From positions 1 to 15,840 of the forward strand of contig RFXC01000090.1 of assembly GCA_009921765.1 (NCBI GenBank): a DNA stretch of 15,840 nt, read 5' to 3'. The position numbers and the translations under genes are program-made. The notes under the pieces were generated by a model. The model ran no database searches. It was not told the origin of the DNA and saw only the letters and a list, made by a program, of their open reading frames with translations. The DNA comes from Betaproteobacteria bacterium (GTDB lineage: Bacteria; Pseudomonadota; Gammaproteobacteria; Burkholderiales; Burkholderiaceae). Position 1 is the stretch's first letter. Each line of letters opens with the position of its first letter. Below are positions 1-7,993 of this stretch, piece after piece.

Positions 1-2337
1 ACGTTCATCGGGCCGCAGGTCGACGGTTGGGGTGACCGGAAAATAGCGCGAGCGCCTGGAGAGGCGACCGCGCACAGGGGCGGGCAGGGCGCCCGGGCCG
101 CGCAGCGCGTCCGCCAGTTCGCGCTCAACCAGGCTCAGTCTTTCGCGATAGCCCATTTGCGCATGCGGGTCGACCACCAGGAAGCTGTCGAGTGCATCGC
201 CGTCGGGGGTCGTGTGAATCTGTGCATCAAGCACCGAGAGGTTGTGGCTGTCGAAATAGCCGCAGATCCGGGCAAAGAGATCGGTTTGGTCGCGGGTGTA
301 GACCACCACCTGGAAGCCTTCGCCAATGGGTGCCATCCGCGCACGAACCATGGCGCCGTCCCGATGTGCAGCGCCCGCAAGCACCCGGGCGTGCCAGGCA
401 ATGTCAATCGGGTCGGTGCGCAAAAAATAGGAGATGCCCAGGCGGGTCCAGAAGCCACTGTAGCGCTCGGGGTCGATCGCCTGCAGGTTGAGCAACCGAA
501 CGGCTTCGGCGCGACGGCTGTCGAGCATGGCCCCTGTGTTCGGGGCCTCACCGGCGAGGTGGCGACGGGTTGCGCGGTACAGGTCCTCGAGGAGCTTTGC
601 TTTCCAGGCGTTCCAGACTTTCGGGCTGGTGCCTCGAATATCGGCAACCGTGAGCAGGTAGAGGCAGGTGAGGCGTTCCTCGCTCTTGACCAGATCGCTG
701 AAACGGCTGATCACCTCGGGGTCAGAGAGGTCCTGTTTCTGCGCGATCGAGGACATGGTGAGGTGGTGCTCCACCAGAAACTCCACCAGGTCCCGGTCGG
801 CATCGGCGATGCCGTGCGCATGACAGAAACGGCGCGCATCGAGCCGCCCCAACGATGAGTGGTCACCGCCGCGACCCTTTGCAATATCGTGAAACAGTGC
901 AGCCACCACCAGCAGCCATGGGGCGCGAACGCTGGACATCAGCTGGCTGCAAAAAGGATATTCGTGCGCATGTTCGGCCATCGCAAAGCGGCGAAGGTTC
1001 CGAACCACCATCAGGATGTGCTGATCGACGGTGTACACATGAAACAGATCGTGCTGCATCTGGCCGACGATTCGCCGAAACACCGGCAGGTATCGTCCCA
1101 GCACCGACCACTGGTTCATCTGTCGCAGTCCGCGGGTGACGCCATGTTCGGCCTGGAGAAATTCCAGGAACAGCAACCGGTTCTGGGGAGACTGCCGGAA
1201 TGCGGCATCGATTCGCGTGCGGGCGCGCCAAATTGCGCGCAGCGTGAGGGCACTCATCCCATGCAGTTCCCGGTGGCGGGTGAGCACCAGGAACGCCCGC
1301 AGAATGGCCGACGGCTCTCGTTCAAACAGCGCAGGGTCGACAATGTCGAGTAGGCCGCCGCGGTTGACGAACTCTGTATCAAGCGGCTCGGGCTCGCCGG
1401 TCGCAGGCGGCGAGAGTCGTTCGCGCAGGTCTTGAAGCAGGAGGCTGCTCAGCTGGACCACCGCCTTCGCCGCCCAGTAGTAGCGCTGCATCAGGGATTC
1501 GGATGCCTGTCGCGCATCGGCGCCCCCGAATCCGAGCGCCGCGCTCACCTGTGCCTGGAGGTCGAATACCAGCCGGTCTTCGCGCCGCCCCGAGACCACA
1601 TGGAGCGACGCGCGGATACGCTTGAGCATCCGCTCGTTGTGGCGGATCTGGCGGAGTTCGGCCTCGCTGATCAGGTTGCCGCGGGCCAGGTCGGCCCAGC
1701 TGGCACCGAGGCCGGCGGCACGACTGATCCAGAGAATCAGTTGCAGATCGCGCAAACCGCCCGGACTTTCCTTGCTGTTCGGTTCTAGGCTGTAAGGCGT
1801 GTCCTCATAGCGCGTGTGGCGCTGCCGCATCTCGAGGAGTTTCTTGGAGAAGAACAGGGAAGGATCAAGCTCGCCTTCGATTCGCTTTCCCAGCAAGTCG
1901 AATGTCTCTCGTTTGCCGGCGAGAAGACGCCGCTCGATGAGGCTGGTTTGCACGGTGATGTCGCCGCGCGCTTCGTCGAGGCACTCGTCGACGCTTCTGA
2001 CGCTGTGGCCGATTTGAAGCCCAAGATCCCAGCATGCGCTGATGAACCGTTCGAGAATCGCAGCCTCGTCCTGGTCCGGATGGTCTGCGATGATCAGCAG
2101 GTCGACGTCGGAATGAGGGAAGAGTTCACCACGCCCATAACCGCCGATTGCCGCGAGCGTGAAACGAGCGGGCACCGCACTGCTTTGCCAGAGCGAGCGA
2201 AGGAGCCGATCCGTCGCCCGGCACAGTGCAGACAGGAGGCGGTCGGGGTTTCGTGAGGATTTGAACTGCTCGACCGACGACTCAACTGCGGCCCGATACG
2301 ACTGCCGCAGTTCGCCAAGCTCGGCCGCCGAAATCAT
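1..2337 (-). CDS. glnD: Bifunctional [protein-PII] uridylyltransferase / uridylyl-removing enzyme, partial at the window edge
   Basis: GlnD senses glutamine and adds or removes UMP on PII proteins (GlnB/GlnK), setting nitrogen control in the cytosol. The frame is open without a stop for 779 codons and leaves the window at base 1; the family is usually about 850-890 residues. Visible parts in order: a nucleotidyltransferase core with GGYGRGEL at residues 65-72 and HSDVDLL at 75-81, where the Asp pair binds metal; PNSKESPGGLRDLQ at 186-199; an HD hydrolase domain with the HD pair at His483-Asp484 in LFHDIAKGRGGDHS; and a first ACT domain around residues 665-745. The second ACT domain lies outside the window. 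The ATG at 2337-2335 is two bases past the map stop, so map and glnD are probably co-transcribed and translationally coupled; no strong ribosome binding site is visible. The motifs make the identity very secure. Confidence 0.96.
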   Translation of the reverse strand, partial: MISAAELGELRQSYRAAVESSVEQFKSSRNPDRLLSALCRATDRLLRSLWQSSAVPARFTLAAIGGYGRGELFPHSDVDLLIIADHPDQDEAAILERFISACWDLGLQIGHSVRSVDECLDEARGDITVQTSLIERRLLAGKRETFDLLGKRIEGELDPSLFFSKKLLEMRQRHTRYEDTPYSLEPNSKESPGGLRDLQLILWISRAAGLGASWADLARGNLISEAELRQIRHNERMLKRIRASLHVVSGRREDRLVFDLQAQVSAALGFGGADARQASESLMQRYYWAAKAVVQLSSLLLQDLRERLSPPATGEPEPLDTEFVNRGGLLDIVDPALFEREPSAILRAFLVLTRHRELHGMSALTLRAIWRARTRIDAAFRQSPQNRLLFLEFLQAEHGVTRGLRQMNQWSVLGRYLPVFRRIVGQMQHDLFHVYTVDQHILMVVRNLRRFAMAEHAHEYPFCSQLMSSVRAPWLLVVAALFHDIAKGRGGDHSSLGRLDARRFCHAHGIADADRDLVEFLVEHHLTMSSIAQKQDLSDPEVISRFSDLVKSEERLTCLYLLTVADIRGTSPKVWNAWKAKLLEDLYRATRRHLAGEAPNTGAMLDSRRAEAVRLLNLQAIDPERYSGFWTRLGISYFLRTDPIDIAWHARVLAGAAHRDGAMVRARMAPIGEGFQVVVYTRDQTDLFARICGYFDSHNLSVLDAQIHTTPDGDALDSFLVVDPHAQMGYRERLSLVERELADALRGPGALPAPVRGRLSRRSRYFPVTPTVDLRPDER

Positions 2338-2339
2338 GG

Positions 2340-3146
2340 TCAAGCCACCGACTCGCTCGCCGGTTGTACAGGACACTGTTCGGATACGGTCAGCACCTCA
2401 AAGCCATGATCGGTAACCAGTACCGTGTGCTCCCACTGGGCCGACAGACTGTGGTCACGGGTGACGATTGTCCACCCATCGCCCAGTTCACGGACGTCAC
2501 GCTTGCCGGCGTTGATCATTGGTTCAATCGTGAAGATCATGCCAGGCTCGAGCCGCTCGCCCGTGCCTGGGCGTCCGTAATGAAGCACCTGGGGTTCCTC
2601 ATGGAACCGCCGCCCGATGCCGTGCCCGCAGAACTCGCGCACGATCGAATACCCGCATCCTTCGGCATAGCGCTGAATCGCATGGCCGATATCGCCAAGC
2701 GTTGCTCCGGGCTTGACTTGTTCAATGCCCAGCCACATCGCGCGGAAGGTGATGTCGCAGAGGCGGCGTGCGGCAATAGAAGGCTCGCCAACACAGAACA
2801 TCCGGCTGGTGTCGCCATGAAAGCCGTCCTTGATCACCGTGATGTCGAGGTTGACGATGTCGCCGCTCTTTAGCACCCGCGCACCGGGAATGCCGTGGCA
2901 GACCTGATGATTGACCGAAGCGCAGATCGATTTTGGGTAGGGCGTGTAGCCGGGCGGCGCATAGTTGAGCGGCGCGGGAATCGTGCCCTGGACGTTCACC
3001 ATGTAGTCGTGGCACATGCGGTCGAGCTCACCAGTGGTGATGCCCGGCCGAACATGCGGGGTGATGAAATCAAGCACCTCGCTTGCCAGGCGTCCGGCCA
3101 CGCGCATGGCGGCGATGTCTTCGGATGATTTGAGTTGGATAGTCAT
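2340..3146 (-). CDS. map: Type I methionine aminopeptidase
   Basis: This cytosolic metalloprotease removes the initiator Met from nascent proteins. It has 268 residues, close to the 264 of the E. coli enzyme. All five metal ligands and the catalytic His are visible with family spacing: His84 in CHGIPG, Asp101 in VNLDITV, Asp112 in FHGDTS, His175 in CGHGIG, Glu208 in FTIEPM and Glu239 in QWEHT. The short C-terminal tail after about residue 257 is unconserved. It sits divergently from rpsB, as in E. coli, and is followed by glnD after two bases. The start ATG has no Shine-Dalgarno sequence; instead a TATAAT box lies six bases upstream, suggesting leaderless translation. The N-terminus MTIQLKSSEDIAAMRVAGRL matches the family start, so the start codon is well supported. 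Confidence 0.97.
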   Translation of the reverse strand: MTIQLKSSEDIAAMRVAGRLASEVLDFITPHVRPGITTGELDRMCHDYMVNVQGTIPAPLNYAPPGYTPYPKSICASVNHQVCHGIPGARVLKSGDIVNLDITVIKDGFHGDTSRMFCVGEPSIAARRLCDITFRAMWLGIEQVKPGATLGDIGHAIQRYAEGCGYSIVREFCGHGIGRRFHEEPQVLHYGRPGTGERLEPGMIFTIEPMINAGKRDVRELGDGWTIVTRDHSLSAQWEHTVLVTDHGFEVLTVSEQCPVQPASESVA

Positions 3147-3152
3147 GCTAAG

Positions 3153-3158
3153 ATTATA
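3153..3158 (-). promoter_or_regulatory. Perfect -10 box (TATAAT) of the map-glnD promoter
   Basis: Read on the minus strand the six bases are exactly TATAAT, and six bases (CTTAGC) separate the box from the ATG of map. With standard sigma-70 geometry the transcription start would be at or next to the A of that ATG. No good TTGACA-like -35 lies 16-18 bases upstream; the hexamer near that spacing is AAGCGC. The box stands out in otherwise GC-rich sequence. That it acts as a promoter is inference. Confidence 0.6.
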
Positions 3159-3314
3159 GGTTAGCTGTTACCCCCGCGCTTTCGGCGAACAGGGTGCTGC
3201 ACAGGCTCTCACCACGGATACTCGCTCATTGAACGCGTTTCCGGAGTGCTCAGGTCTCTGCAGTTTTTCCGCTCCTTCCAGGGTGGATCGCCAGAAGCGT
3301 AAGACTCAACCCCC

Positions 3315-3320
3315 AAGGAG
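3315..3320 (+). promoter_or_regulatory. Ribosome binding site that decides the rpsB start
   Basis: AAGGAG is followed directly by an ATG at 3321 (no spacer) and by an in-frame ATG at 3327 (six-base spacer). Only the second has workable Shine-Dalgarno spacing. It gives the N-terminus [18 protein letters not shown], as expected for S2 proteins of this group, so 3327 is the start chosen. Confidence 0.8.
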
Positions 3321-3326
3321 ATGTTT

Positions 3327-4076
3327 ATGTCCGCCACCATGCGGCAAATGCTCGAGGCCGGTGTTCACTTCGGCCACCAGACGCGGTTCTGGAACCCCCG
3401 GATGGCGCCGTACATCTACGGCCATCGCAACAAGATCCATATCGTCAATCTTGAGAAAACCCTCGGGCTTTATCAGGAAGCGATGAAGTATCTCAAGCAG
3501 CTGTCCTCCAATCGCGGCACGGTGCTGTTCGTGGGCACCAAGCGCCAGGCCCGTGAAATCATGGCCGAAGAGGCGCAACGCGCCGGCATGCCCTATGTTG
3601 ATCACCGCTGGCTGGGCGGAATGCTCACCAACTTCAAGACCGTCAAGACCTCGATCAAGCGGCTGAAGGACATGGAAGTGATGATCGCAGAGGGTGGTGT
3701 GGAGCGGTTGTCCAAGAAAGAGTCACTGCTTTTCCAGCGTGAGCTCGACAAGCTCAACCGCAGTCTGGGTGGCATCAAGGACATGGGCGGCCTGCCCGAT
3801 GCACTGTTTGTGGTCGATGTCGGTTACCACAAAATTGCAGTCACCGAAGCTGCAAAGCTCGGCATTCCCGTGGTGGGGGTGGTCGATACCAACCACTCGC
3901 CTGAGGGTATTTCATACGTCATTCCAGGTAACGACGACTCGGGCAAAGCCATTCGCCTTTATGCACGTGGCGCGGCTGATGCCATCCTCGACGGGCGCAG
4001 CAGCGCACTCCAAGAGGTCGTGAAAGCGGCCAGCGAAGAGGAAGAGTTCGTCGAGGTCGAGGGCGAGGAGGCCTGA
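3327..4076 (+). CDS. rpsB: 30S ribosomal protein S2
   Basis: S2 is a late-assembling protein of the small ribosomal subunit, bound between head and body, and it helps recruit S1. The 249-residue product begins [20 protein letters not shown] and contains the S2 signatures: [19 protein letters not shown] near residues 14-32, [21 protein letters not shown], and [20 protein letters not shown] with PGNDDS. The tail is acidic ([13 protein letters not shown]), as is common. An in-frame ATG two codons upstream was rejected because it touches the Shine-Dalgarno sequence. tsf follows after 125 bases containing a hairpin, the conserved rpsB-tsf arrangement. Nothing looks damaged, and the identification is secure. 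Confidence 0.98.
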   Translation: MSATMRQMLEAGVHFGHQTRFWNPRMAPYIYGHRNKIHIVNLEKTLGLYQEAMKYLKQLSSNRGTVLFVGTKRQAREIMAEEAQRAGMPYVDHRWLGGMLTNFKTVKTSIKRLKDMEVMIAEGGVERLSKKESLLFQRELDKLNRSLGGIKDMGGLPDALFVVDVGYHKIAVTEAAKLGIPVVGVVDTNHSPEGISYVIPGNDDSGKAIRLYARGAADAILDGRSSALQEVVKAASEEEEFVEVEGEEA

Positions 4077-4083
4077 CGCCCCC

Positions 4084-4117
4084 TGGCGGGTAGCCGCAAG
4101 GCGCCCGCCACTTTTCT
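4084..4117 (+). terminator. Hairpin between rpsB and tsf, likely a partial terminator or attenuator
   Basis: Just after the rpsB stop, TGGCGGG (4084-4090) pairs with CCCGCCA (4104-4110). Inside, GCC (4093-4095) pairs with GGC (4100-4102) closing a GCAA tetraloop of the GNRA type. A short T-rich tail (CTTTTCT) follows. The stem is strong but the tail is weak, so it probably reduces rather than stops transcription into tsf, or protects the rpsB 3' end. A partial terminator is known at this junction in E. coli; function here is inferred. Confidence 0.65.
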
Positions 4118-4201
4118 ATGTTCGCTCTGCGCCGCCCGGTGTCATGCCGGCTCGGCCCAGCAGGGCTTTGAGTAATTCCACTGAATTCGGAGGACAAGGC
4201 G

Positions 4202-5092
4202 ATGGCTGAAATCACCGCTGGCATGGTCAAGGAACTACGCGAGAAAACCGACGCACCCATGATGGAGTGCAAGAAGGCGCTTACCGAAGCAGGTGGCGAT
4301 CTGGCGAAAGCCGAGGAAATTCTCCGCGTACGGCTGGGCAACAAGGCAAGCAAGGCCGCCTCACGCGTGACCGCCGAGGGCGTGGTCGGCGTTTACATCA
4401 GCGGCGACGGGCGTGACGCAGCGATCGTCGAACTCAATTGCGAAACCGACTTCGTCGCCAAAAACGATGATTTTCTCGCTTTCTCGTCGCGGCTTGCGAA
4501 GCTGGTGGCAGAGTCGGCGCCGGCCGACGTTGCCGCATTGTCCGCATTGCCGTTTGATGGCTCGACCGTTGAGGCGGTCCGTACCACGCTGATCGGCAAA
4601 ATCGGCGAGAACATGTCGATCCGTCGCTTCCACCGCGTCTCGGCTGAGGGCCGCGTGGTGAGCTATGTCCACGGTGGTGCAAAAATCGGCGTGTTGCTCG
4701 ATCTGGTGGGCGGTGATGAAACCCTTGCGCGAGACATCGCCATGCACATTGCGGCAGCCAAGCCTAAAGCGCTGTCGCGCGATGGCGTGTCGGCCGACCT
4801 GATCGATACCGAGCGCCGGATCGCCCGCGAAAAGGCGGCCGAGTCGGGCAAGCCCGCAGAGATCGTGGAGAAAATGGTCGAAGGCAGCGTTCAGAAATTC
4901 CTGAAGGAAGTCACGCTCCTCGGACAGCCCTTTGTCAAGGACGACAAGCAGACCATCGAGCAACTGCTGAAATCCCGGGGTGCTCGCGTGGCTTCGTTCA
5001 CGCTCTATCTGGTGGGCGAGGGTATCGAGCGTAAGCAGACCGACTTTGCCGCCGAGGTGGCGGCGCAGGCCGCTGCCGCAGCCGCGCGCTGA
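4202..5092 (+). CDS. tsf: Translation elongation factor Ts
   Basis: EF-Ts is the guanine-nucleotide exchange factor that recycles EF-Tu-GDP in the cytosol. The 296-residue protein opens with the UBA-like N-terminal domain ([20 protein letters not shown], with [14 protein letters not shown] at about 20-33). The core signature follows: CETDFVAKN at about 80-88, where the TDFVAKN loop inserts into EF-Tu. The later coiled-coil and dimerisation region runs to about residue 270, and the protein ends in an alanine-rich tail. A good GGAGG at 4189-4193, eight bases before the ATG, fixes the start. It is downstream of rpsB in the classic pair. Length and motifs match the family, and no damage is seen. 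Confidence 0.98.
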   Translation: MAEITAGMVKELREKTDAPMMECKKALTEAGGDLAKAEEILRVRLGNKASKAASRVTAEGVVGVYISGDGRDAAIVELNCETDFVAKNDDFLAFSSRLAKLVAESAPADVAALSALPFDGSTVEAVRTTLIGKIGENMSIRRFHRVSAEGRVVSYVHGGAKIGVLLDLVGGDETLARDIAMHIAAAKPKALSRDGVSADLIDTERRIAREKAAESGKPAEIVEKMVEGSVQKFLKEVTLLGQPFVKDDKQTIEQLLKSRGARVASFTLYLVGEGIERKQTDFAAEVAAQAAAAAAR

Positions 5093-5097
5093 TGCAA

Positions 5098-5128
5098 CGG
5101 GCAGCGCGGACACTCGCCCGCCTGCCCG
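5098..5128 (+). terminator. Long GC-rich hairpin after tsf
   Basis: Six bases past the tsf stop, CGGGCAG (5098-5104) and GCGG (5106-5109) pair with CCGC (5118-5121) and CTGCCCG (5122-5128). This gives an 11-bp stem with one bulged C and an 8-base loop. No run of T follows (ACTTCTCCC), so classical intrinsic termination would be weak. It fits an end or processing point for the rpsB-tsf transcript before a separate pyrH promoter, but that is inference. Confidence 0.5.
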
Positions 5129-5149
5129 ACTTCTCCCGCCGGAATGGCG

Positions 5150-5155
5150 CATAAT
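5150..5155 (+). promoter_or_regulatory. Possible -10 box (CATAAT) of a pyrH promoter
   Basis: CATAAT matches TATAAT at five of six positions and lies about 65 bases before the pyrH start, downstream of the post-tsf hairpin. The -35 region at suitable spacing (CGACTT) is poor. pyrH has its own promoter in several proteobacteria, so a promoter here is plausible but unproven. Confidence 0.35.
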
Positions 5156-5218
5156 GCTCGGGTTTGCCGACTGAAGGCATCGGCCCCGGGTCGGCGTAAA
5201 CCGCGCTGAGGTTAAACC

Positions 5219-5962
5219 TTGGACCTGTCTTCGTCTGCCTCGAATCCGCCCCCACTCGCCTACCGCAGGGTTTTGCTCAAGCTGTCGGGCGAAGCGCTCA
5301 TGGGCGACGACGCTTTTGGCATCAACCGCCTCACCATCGAACGAATGTGTGCCGAAGTGGCGGGCGTCTCCCGGCTGGGTGTCGAATTGGCGGTGGTGAT
5401 CGGCGGTGGCAACATTTTCCGGGGCGTGGCGGGTGGCGCAGCCGGCATGGATCGCGCCACGGCCGACTACATGGGCATGCTTGCCACCGTCATGAATGCG
5501 CTTGCGCTGCAGGATGCCCTGCGCCAGCAGGGGGTGGTGTCGCGGGTGCAGTCGGCGCTCAAGATCGAACAGGTGGTTGAGCCCTACATCCGTCCCAAGG
5601 CCTTGCGCTATCTTGAGGAAGGCAAGGTCGTGATCTTTGCGGCCGGCACCGGAAATCCGTTCTTCACCACCGACACGGCGGCTGCGCTCAGGGGCGCTGA
5701 AATGGGCGCCGAAATTGTGCTGAAGGCCACCAAGGTCGACGGCGTGTACACCGCCGATCCCATGCTCGACCCCACCGCCACGCGATACCAGCGCATCAGC
5801 TTCGACGAAGCCATCAGCCGCAACCTCAAGGTGATGGATGCCACCGCTTTTGCGCTCTGCCGCGACCAGCGTCTCCCGCTGAAGGTCTTTTCAATTTTCA
5901 AGGAAGGCGCCCTTCGCCGGATCGTGACCGGTGAAGACGAGGGGACGCTGGTCTACGCCTGA
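5219..5962 (+). CDS. pyrH: UMP kinase (uridylate kinase)
   Basis: PyrH phosphorylates UMP to UDP with ATP, the first step after de novo UMP synthesis; bacterial forms are hexameric and allosterically controlled by GTP and UTP. The 247-residue product has amino-acid-kinase-family motifs: [10 protein letters not shown] at 18-27, IGGGNIFRG at 61-69, [17 protein letters not shown] at 143-159 and [13 protein letters not shown] at 169-181. The start is TTG at 5219, with TGAGG at 5207-5211 seven bases upstream. The next in-frame ATG (residue 28) would cut off the nucleotide-binding KLSGEAL loop, so TTG is well supported. About ten extra N-terminal residues ([13 protein letters not shown]) precede the core, a modest extension. 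frr follows after 19 bases. Confidence 0.95.
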   Translation: MDLSSSASNPPPLAYRRVLLKLSGEALMGDDAFGINRLTIERMCAEVAGVSRLGVELAVVIGGGNIFRGVAGGAAGMDRATADYMGMLATVMNALALQDALRQQGVVSRVQSALKIEQVVEPYIRPKALRYLEEGKVVIFAAGTGNPFFTTDTAAALRGAEMGAEIVLKATKVDGVYTADPMLDPTATRYQRISFDEAISRNLKVMDATAFALCRDQRLPLKVFSIFKEGALRRIVTGEDEGTLVYA

Positions 5963-5981
5963 CACGCTTCAGAGGAATCCG

Positions 5982-6542
5982 ATGAGTCTGTCCAACGTAA
6001 AAAGCTCGACCGAGCAAAAGATGAACAAGTCGCTCGAGTCGTTGAAGGTTGCGCTGTCCAAGATCCGAACCGGTCGGGCGCATTCCGGCCTGCTCGATCA
6101 CGTTCAGGTGGACTACTACGGCAGCCTCGTTCCGATCAATCAGGTGGCCAACGTGACGGTCATGGACGCTAGAACGCTCAGCGTTCAGGCCTGGGAAAAG
6201 AAGATGGTTCTTGTCATCGACAAGGCCATTCGCGAGGCCGATCTCGGGCTTAATCCCGTCACGGTCGGTGAACTCATCCGGGTACCCATGCCTCCATTGT
6301 CTGAGGAGCGTCGCAAGGAGCTGGCGAAGGTCGCGCGTGGAGAGGGCGAGCAGGCGAAGGTTGCCGTACGGAATCTTCGCCGCGATGGAAACGAGCAGCT
6401 GAAGAAGCTCCTGAAGGACAAAGCCATTTCAGAGGATGATGACCGGCGCGGTCAGGATGAAGTGCAAAAGCTCACCGATCGTCACATCGCGGAAATCGAC
6501 AAGCTGATCGCTGCAAAAGAGCAGGAAATCCTCACGGTCTGA
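5982..6542 (+). CDS. frr: Ribosome recycling factor
   Basis: RRF splits post-termination ribosomes together with EF-G. The 186-residue length equals the family norm. The protein reads as the usual three-helix bundle plus small domain: [22 protein letters not shown] near residues 25-46, [20 protein letters not shown] in the small domain, and the [15 protein letters not shown] and [17 protein letters not shown] signatures. The ATG at 5982 has AGGA five bases upstream (5973-5976). An upstream in-frame ATG inside pyrH was rejected because it lacks a ribosome binding site and adds non-homologous residues. It lies between pyrH and uppS, the conserved order, and shows no defect. Confidence 0.98.
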   Translation: MSLSNVKSSTEQKMNKSLESLKVALSKIRTGRAHSGLLDHVQVDYYGSLVPINQVANVTVMDARTLSVQAWEKKMVLVIDKAIREADLGLNPVTVGELIRVPMPPLSEERRKELAKVARGEGEQAKVAVRNLRRDGNEQLKKLLKDKAISEDDDRRGQDEVQKLTDRHIAEIDKLIAAKEQEILTV

Positions 6543-6557
6543 TCTGGCGTCTGTCGC

Positions 6558-7331
6558 GTGAAGCCGATTTTTCCAAGCTCAACTGTCACTGTCCCGAAAA
6601 GTGGGGCGGTGCCGCGCCACGTCGCCATCATCATGGACGGCAATGGCAGATGGGCCACCAGCAGACGGCTGCCGAGGGTGGCAGGCCACGCGCGCGGCGT
6701 GGAAGCCGTTCGGACCATCCTGGAGGCCTGTGCCAAGTCGGGCGTGGAATTTCTGACCCTGTTTGCCTTCAGCTCCGAAAACTGGCGCCGCCCGGTCGAT
6801 GAGGTTTCGGTTCTCATGCGGTTGTTCATTTCGGCGCTGGAACGCGAGGTCGATCAGCTGCATGCCAATGGAATACGCCTTCGCGTGGTTGGCGATCTTG
6901 ATGCATTCGAGCCGCGGCTGCGCACCTTGATTCGGCAGTCGGAGGCCCGCACGGCCGGCAACCAGCGGATGACGCTCACCATTGCTGCGAACTACGGCGG
7001 CCGCTGGGACATTCTCCAGGCCACACGCGCTGCGCTGGCGGCTCACCCTCAATTGGCGAGCCATCCCGAGCAATTGGACGAAGCGCTCTTGTCCCCCTAT
7101 CTGGCCATGTCTTATGCGCCGGAGCCTGATCTGTTCATTCGAACGGGCGGCGAGCAGCGGGTCAGCAACTTTCTCTTGTGGCAGTTGGCCTACACCGAGC
7201 TGTACTTCACCGACCGCTACTGGCCTGATTTCGATGCGGCAGCCCTCGAGGAGGCCTTCGAGTGGTACCGACAGCGCGAGCGTCGCTTTGGCCAGACCAG
7301 CGGCCAGGTGGCAGCTCAGTCTGCCGGATGA
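6558..7331 (+). CDS. uppS: Undecaprenyl diphosphate synthase (cis-prenyltransferase)
   Basis: UppS condenses eight isopentenyl diphosphates with farnesyl diphosphate to give the C55 carrier lipid for peptidoglycan and O-antigen. The 257-residue product has the Z-prenyltransferase motifs: [13 protein letters not shown] with the catalytic Asp27 at about 21-33, [11 protein letters not shown] at 69-79, and [25 protein letters not shown] at 191-215. The GTG start at 6558 gives a normal-length N-terminal lead, but no clear Shine-Dalgarno is visible; with frr ending 15 bases upstream, translational coupling may help. A GTG closer to the core is possible, so the exact start is uncertain. The function is secure. 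Confidence 0.96.
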   Translation: MKPIFPSSTVTVPKSGAVPRHVAIIMDGNGRWATSRRLPRVAGHARGVEAVRTILEACAKSGVEFLTLFAFSSENWRRPVDEVSVLMRLFISALEREVDQLHANGIRLRVVGDLDAFEPRLRTLIRQSEARTAGNQRMTLTIAANYGGRWDILQATRAALAAHPQLASHPEQLDEALLSPYLAMSYAPEPDLFIRTGGEQRVSNFLLWQLAYTELYFTDRYWPDFDAAALEEAFEWYRQRERRFGQTSGQVAAQSAG

Positions 7332-7335
7332 ATGC

Positions 7336-7986
7336 ATGCTGATCCCCCGGATTCTGACCGCTGTTGCGCTGCTTGCGGTTCTGATTCCGGTTGTGACGGT
7401 GGGGCCGGTCTGGCTCTGGGGGCTCGCATCACTCCTGTTGCTTCTTATCGCTTACGCAGAATGGAGTCGGCTGGTATCGGGTGCGCTCCCGAGCCTGTCG
7501 CAAGTCACCGCCATGGCGGTCTCGGGTTTGGCGATTGTTGCAATCCTGCCGTCCGGCAGGATTCCTCAGCCCCTCCTGATCGCTGCATGTTTTCCCGCAA
7601 CGCTCTTCTGGCTCGTCGAAGCGCCCAGGCGCCTGAGAACACATCGGGCCGGCGCAGGGCGATGCGCGTTGGCGCTCTGGCTGCTGGGCGCGTGTTGGCT
7701 CGCGCTCTATGACTTGCGCGCTGGCGGGCCAGCGGTGCTGGTGACCGCGATGGCAATTGTGTGGGTTGCCGACATTGCAGCGTATTTCGCGGGTCGGGCA
7801 TTTGGCCGTCGCAAGCTCGCACCATCCATCAGCCCGGGAAAATCCTGGGAAGGTGCGATAGCCGGCGTGCTGGCCGTGGCGGTTCTGGGCGTCCTGTCGG
7901 CGCAGTTTGCGCTGTTCTCGGGTGCGCTTCCGGCCTTGCTGATCGGGCAGTTCGGCGTGGCGGCCGCCGCGCAACTGCTGCGATAA
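7336..7986 (+). CDS. cdsA: Phosphatidate cytidylyltransferase, C-terminally truncated
   Basis: CdsA makes CDP-diacylglycerol from phosphatidic acid and CTP in the inner membrane, the entry point of phospholipid synthesis. The 216-residue product starts [20 protein letters not shown] four bases after uppS and has several hydrophobic membrane segments. The conserved [20 protein letters not shown] (about 145-163) and SPGKSWEG (166-173) are present. However, the family is usually 270-285 residues and carries near its end the signature SxxKRxxxxKD...PGHGGxxDRxD, which supplies metal-binding Asp residues. Here the protein ends [11 protein letters not shown], just where that block should begin, and dxr starts seven bases later. 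Roughly 50-65 residues are missing, so the product as read should be inactive. The alternative is an assembly deletion; the frame after a junction is unknown. Confidence 0.85.
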   Translation: MLIPRILTAVALLAVLIPVVTVGPVWLWGLASLLLLLIAYAEWSRLVSGALPSLSQVTAMAVSGLAIVAILPSGRIPQPLLIAACFPATLFWLVEAPRRLRTHRAGAGRCALALWLLGACWLALYDLRAGGPAVLVTAMAIVWVADIAAYFAGRAFGRRKLAPSISPGKSWEGAIAGVLAVAVLGVLSAQFALFSGALPALLIGQFGVAAAAQLLR

Positions 7987-7993
7987 TCGGGCG

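Larger units (their letters stand above)
3147..3326. other. Divergent intergenic region between map and rpsB (rpsB leader)
   Basis: This 180-base gap is the longest in the window. It holds the map -10 box at the left end and the rpsB ribosome binding site at the right end. An rpsB-tsf promoter should lie here, but I found no convincing -35/-10 pair on the plus strand. GATACT at 3218-3223 and TTGAAC at 3229-3234 are weak single matches without good partners. In E. coli, S2 represses its own mRNA through a structured leader; a similar element could lie in the roughly 100 bases before the gene, but I cannot assign a structure. No small gene was recognised. Confidence 0.4.

Noticed and set aside
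157..858. 233-codon plus-strand frame at the left edge
   Set aside because: It lies antisense to glnD, whose frame is open with strong motifs throughout, so the plus-strand frame is a shadow.
1..2337. Possibility that glnD is broken, because no single complete frame closes within the window
   Set aside because: Reading the minus strand from 2337 gives 779 continuous codons with all expected GlnD motifs in order; the frame simply leaves the window.
5931..5981. Upstream in-frame ATG for frr inside pyrH
   Set aside because: It would add 17 residues with no family match and lacks a ribosome binding site; the ATG at 5982 has AGGA at good spacing and gives the normal length.
6579..7337. 252-codon minus-strand frame opposite uppS
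   Set aside because: It mirrors the intact UppS frame and shows no motif or ribosome binding site.
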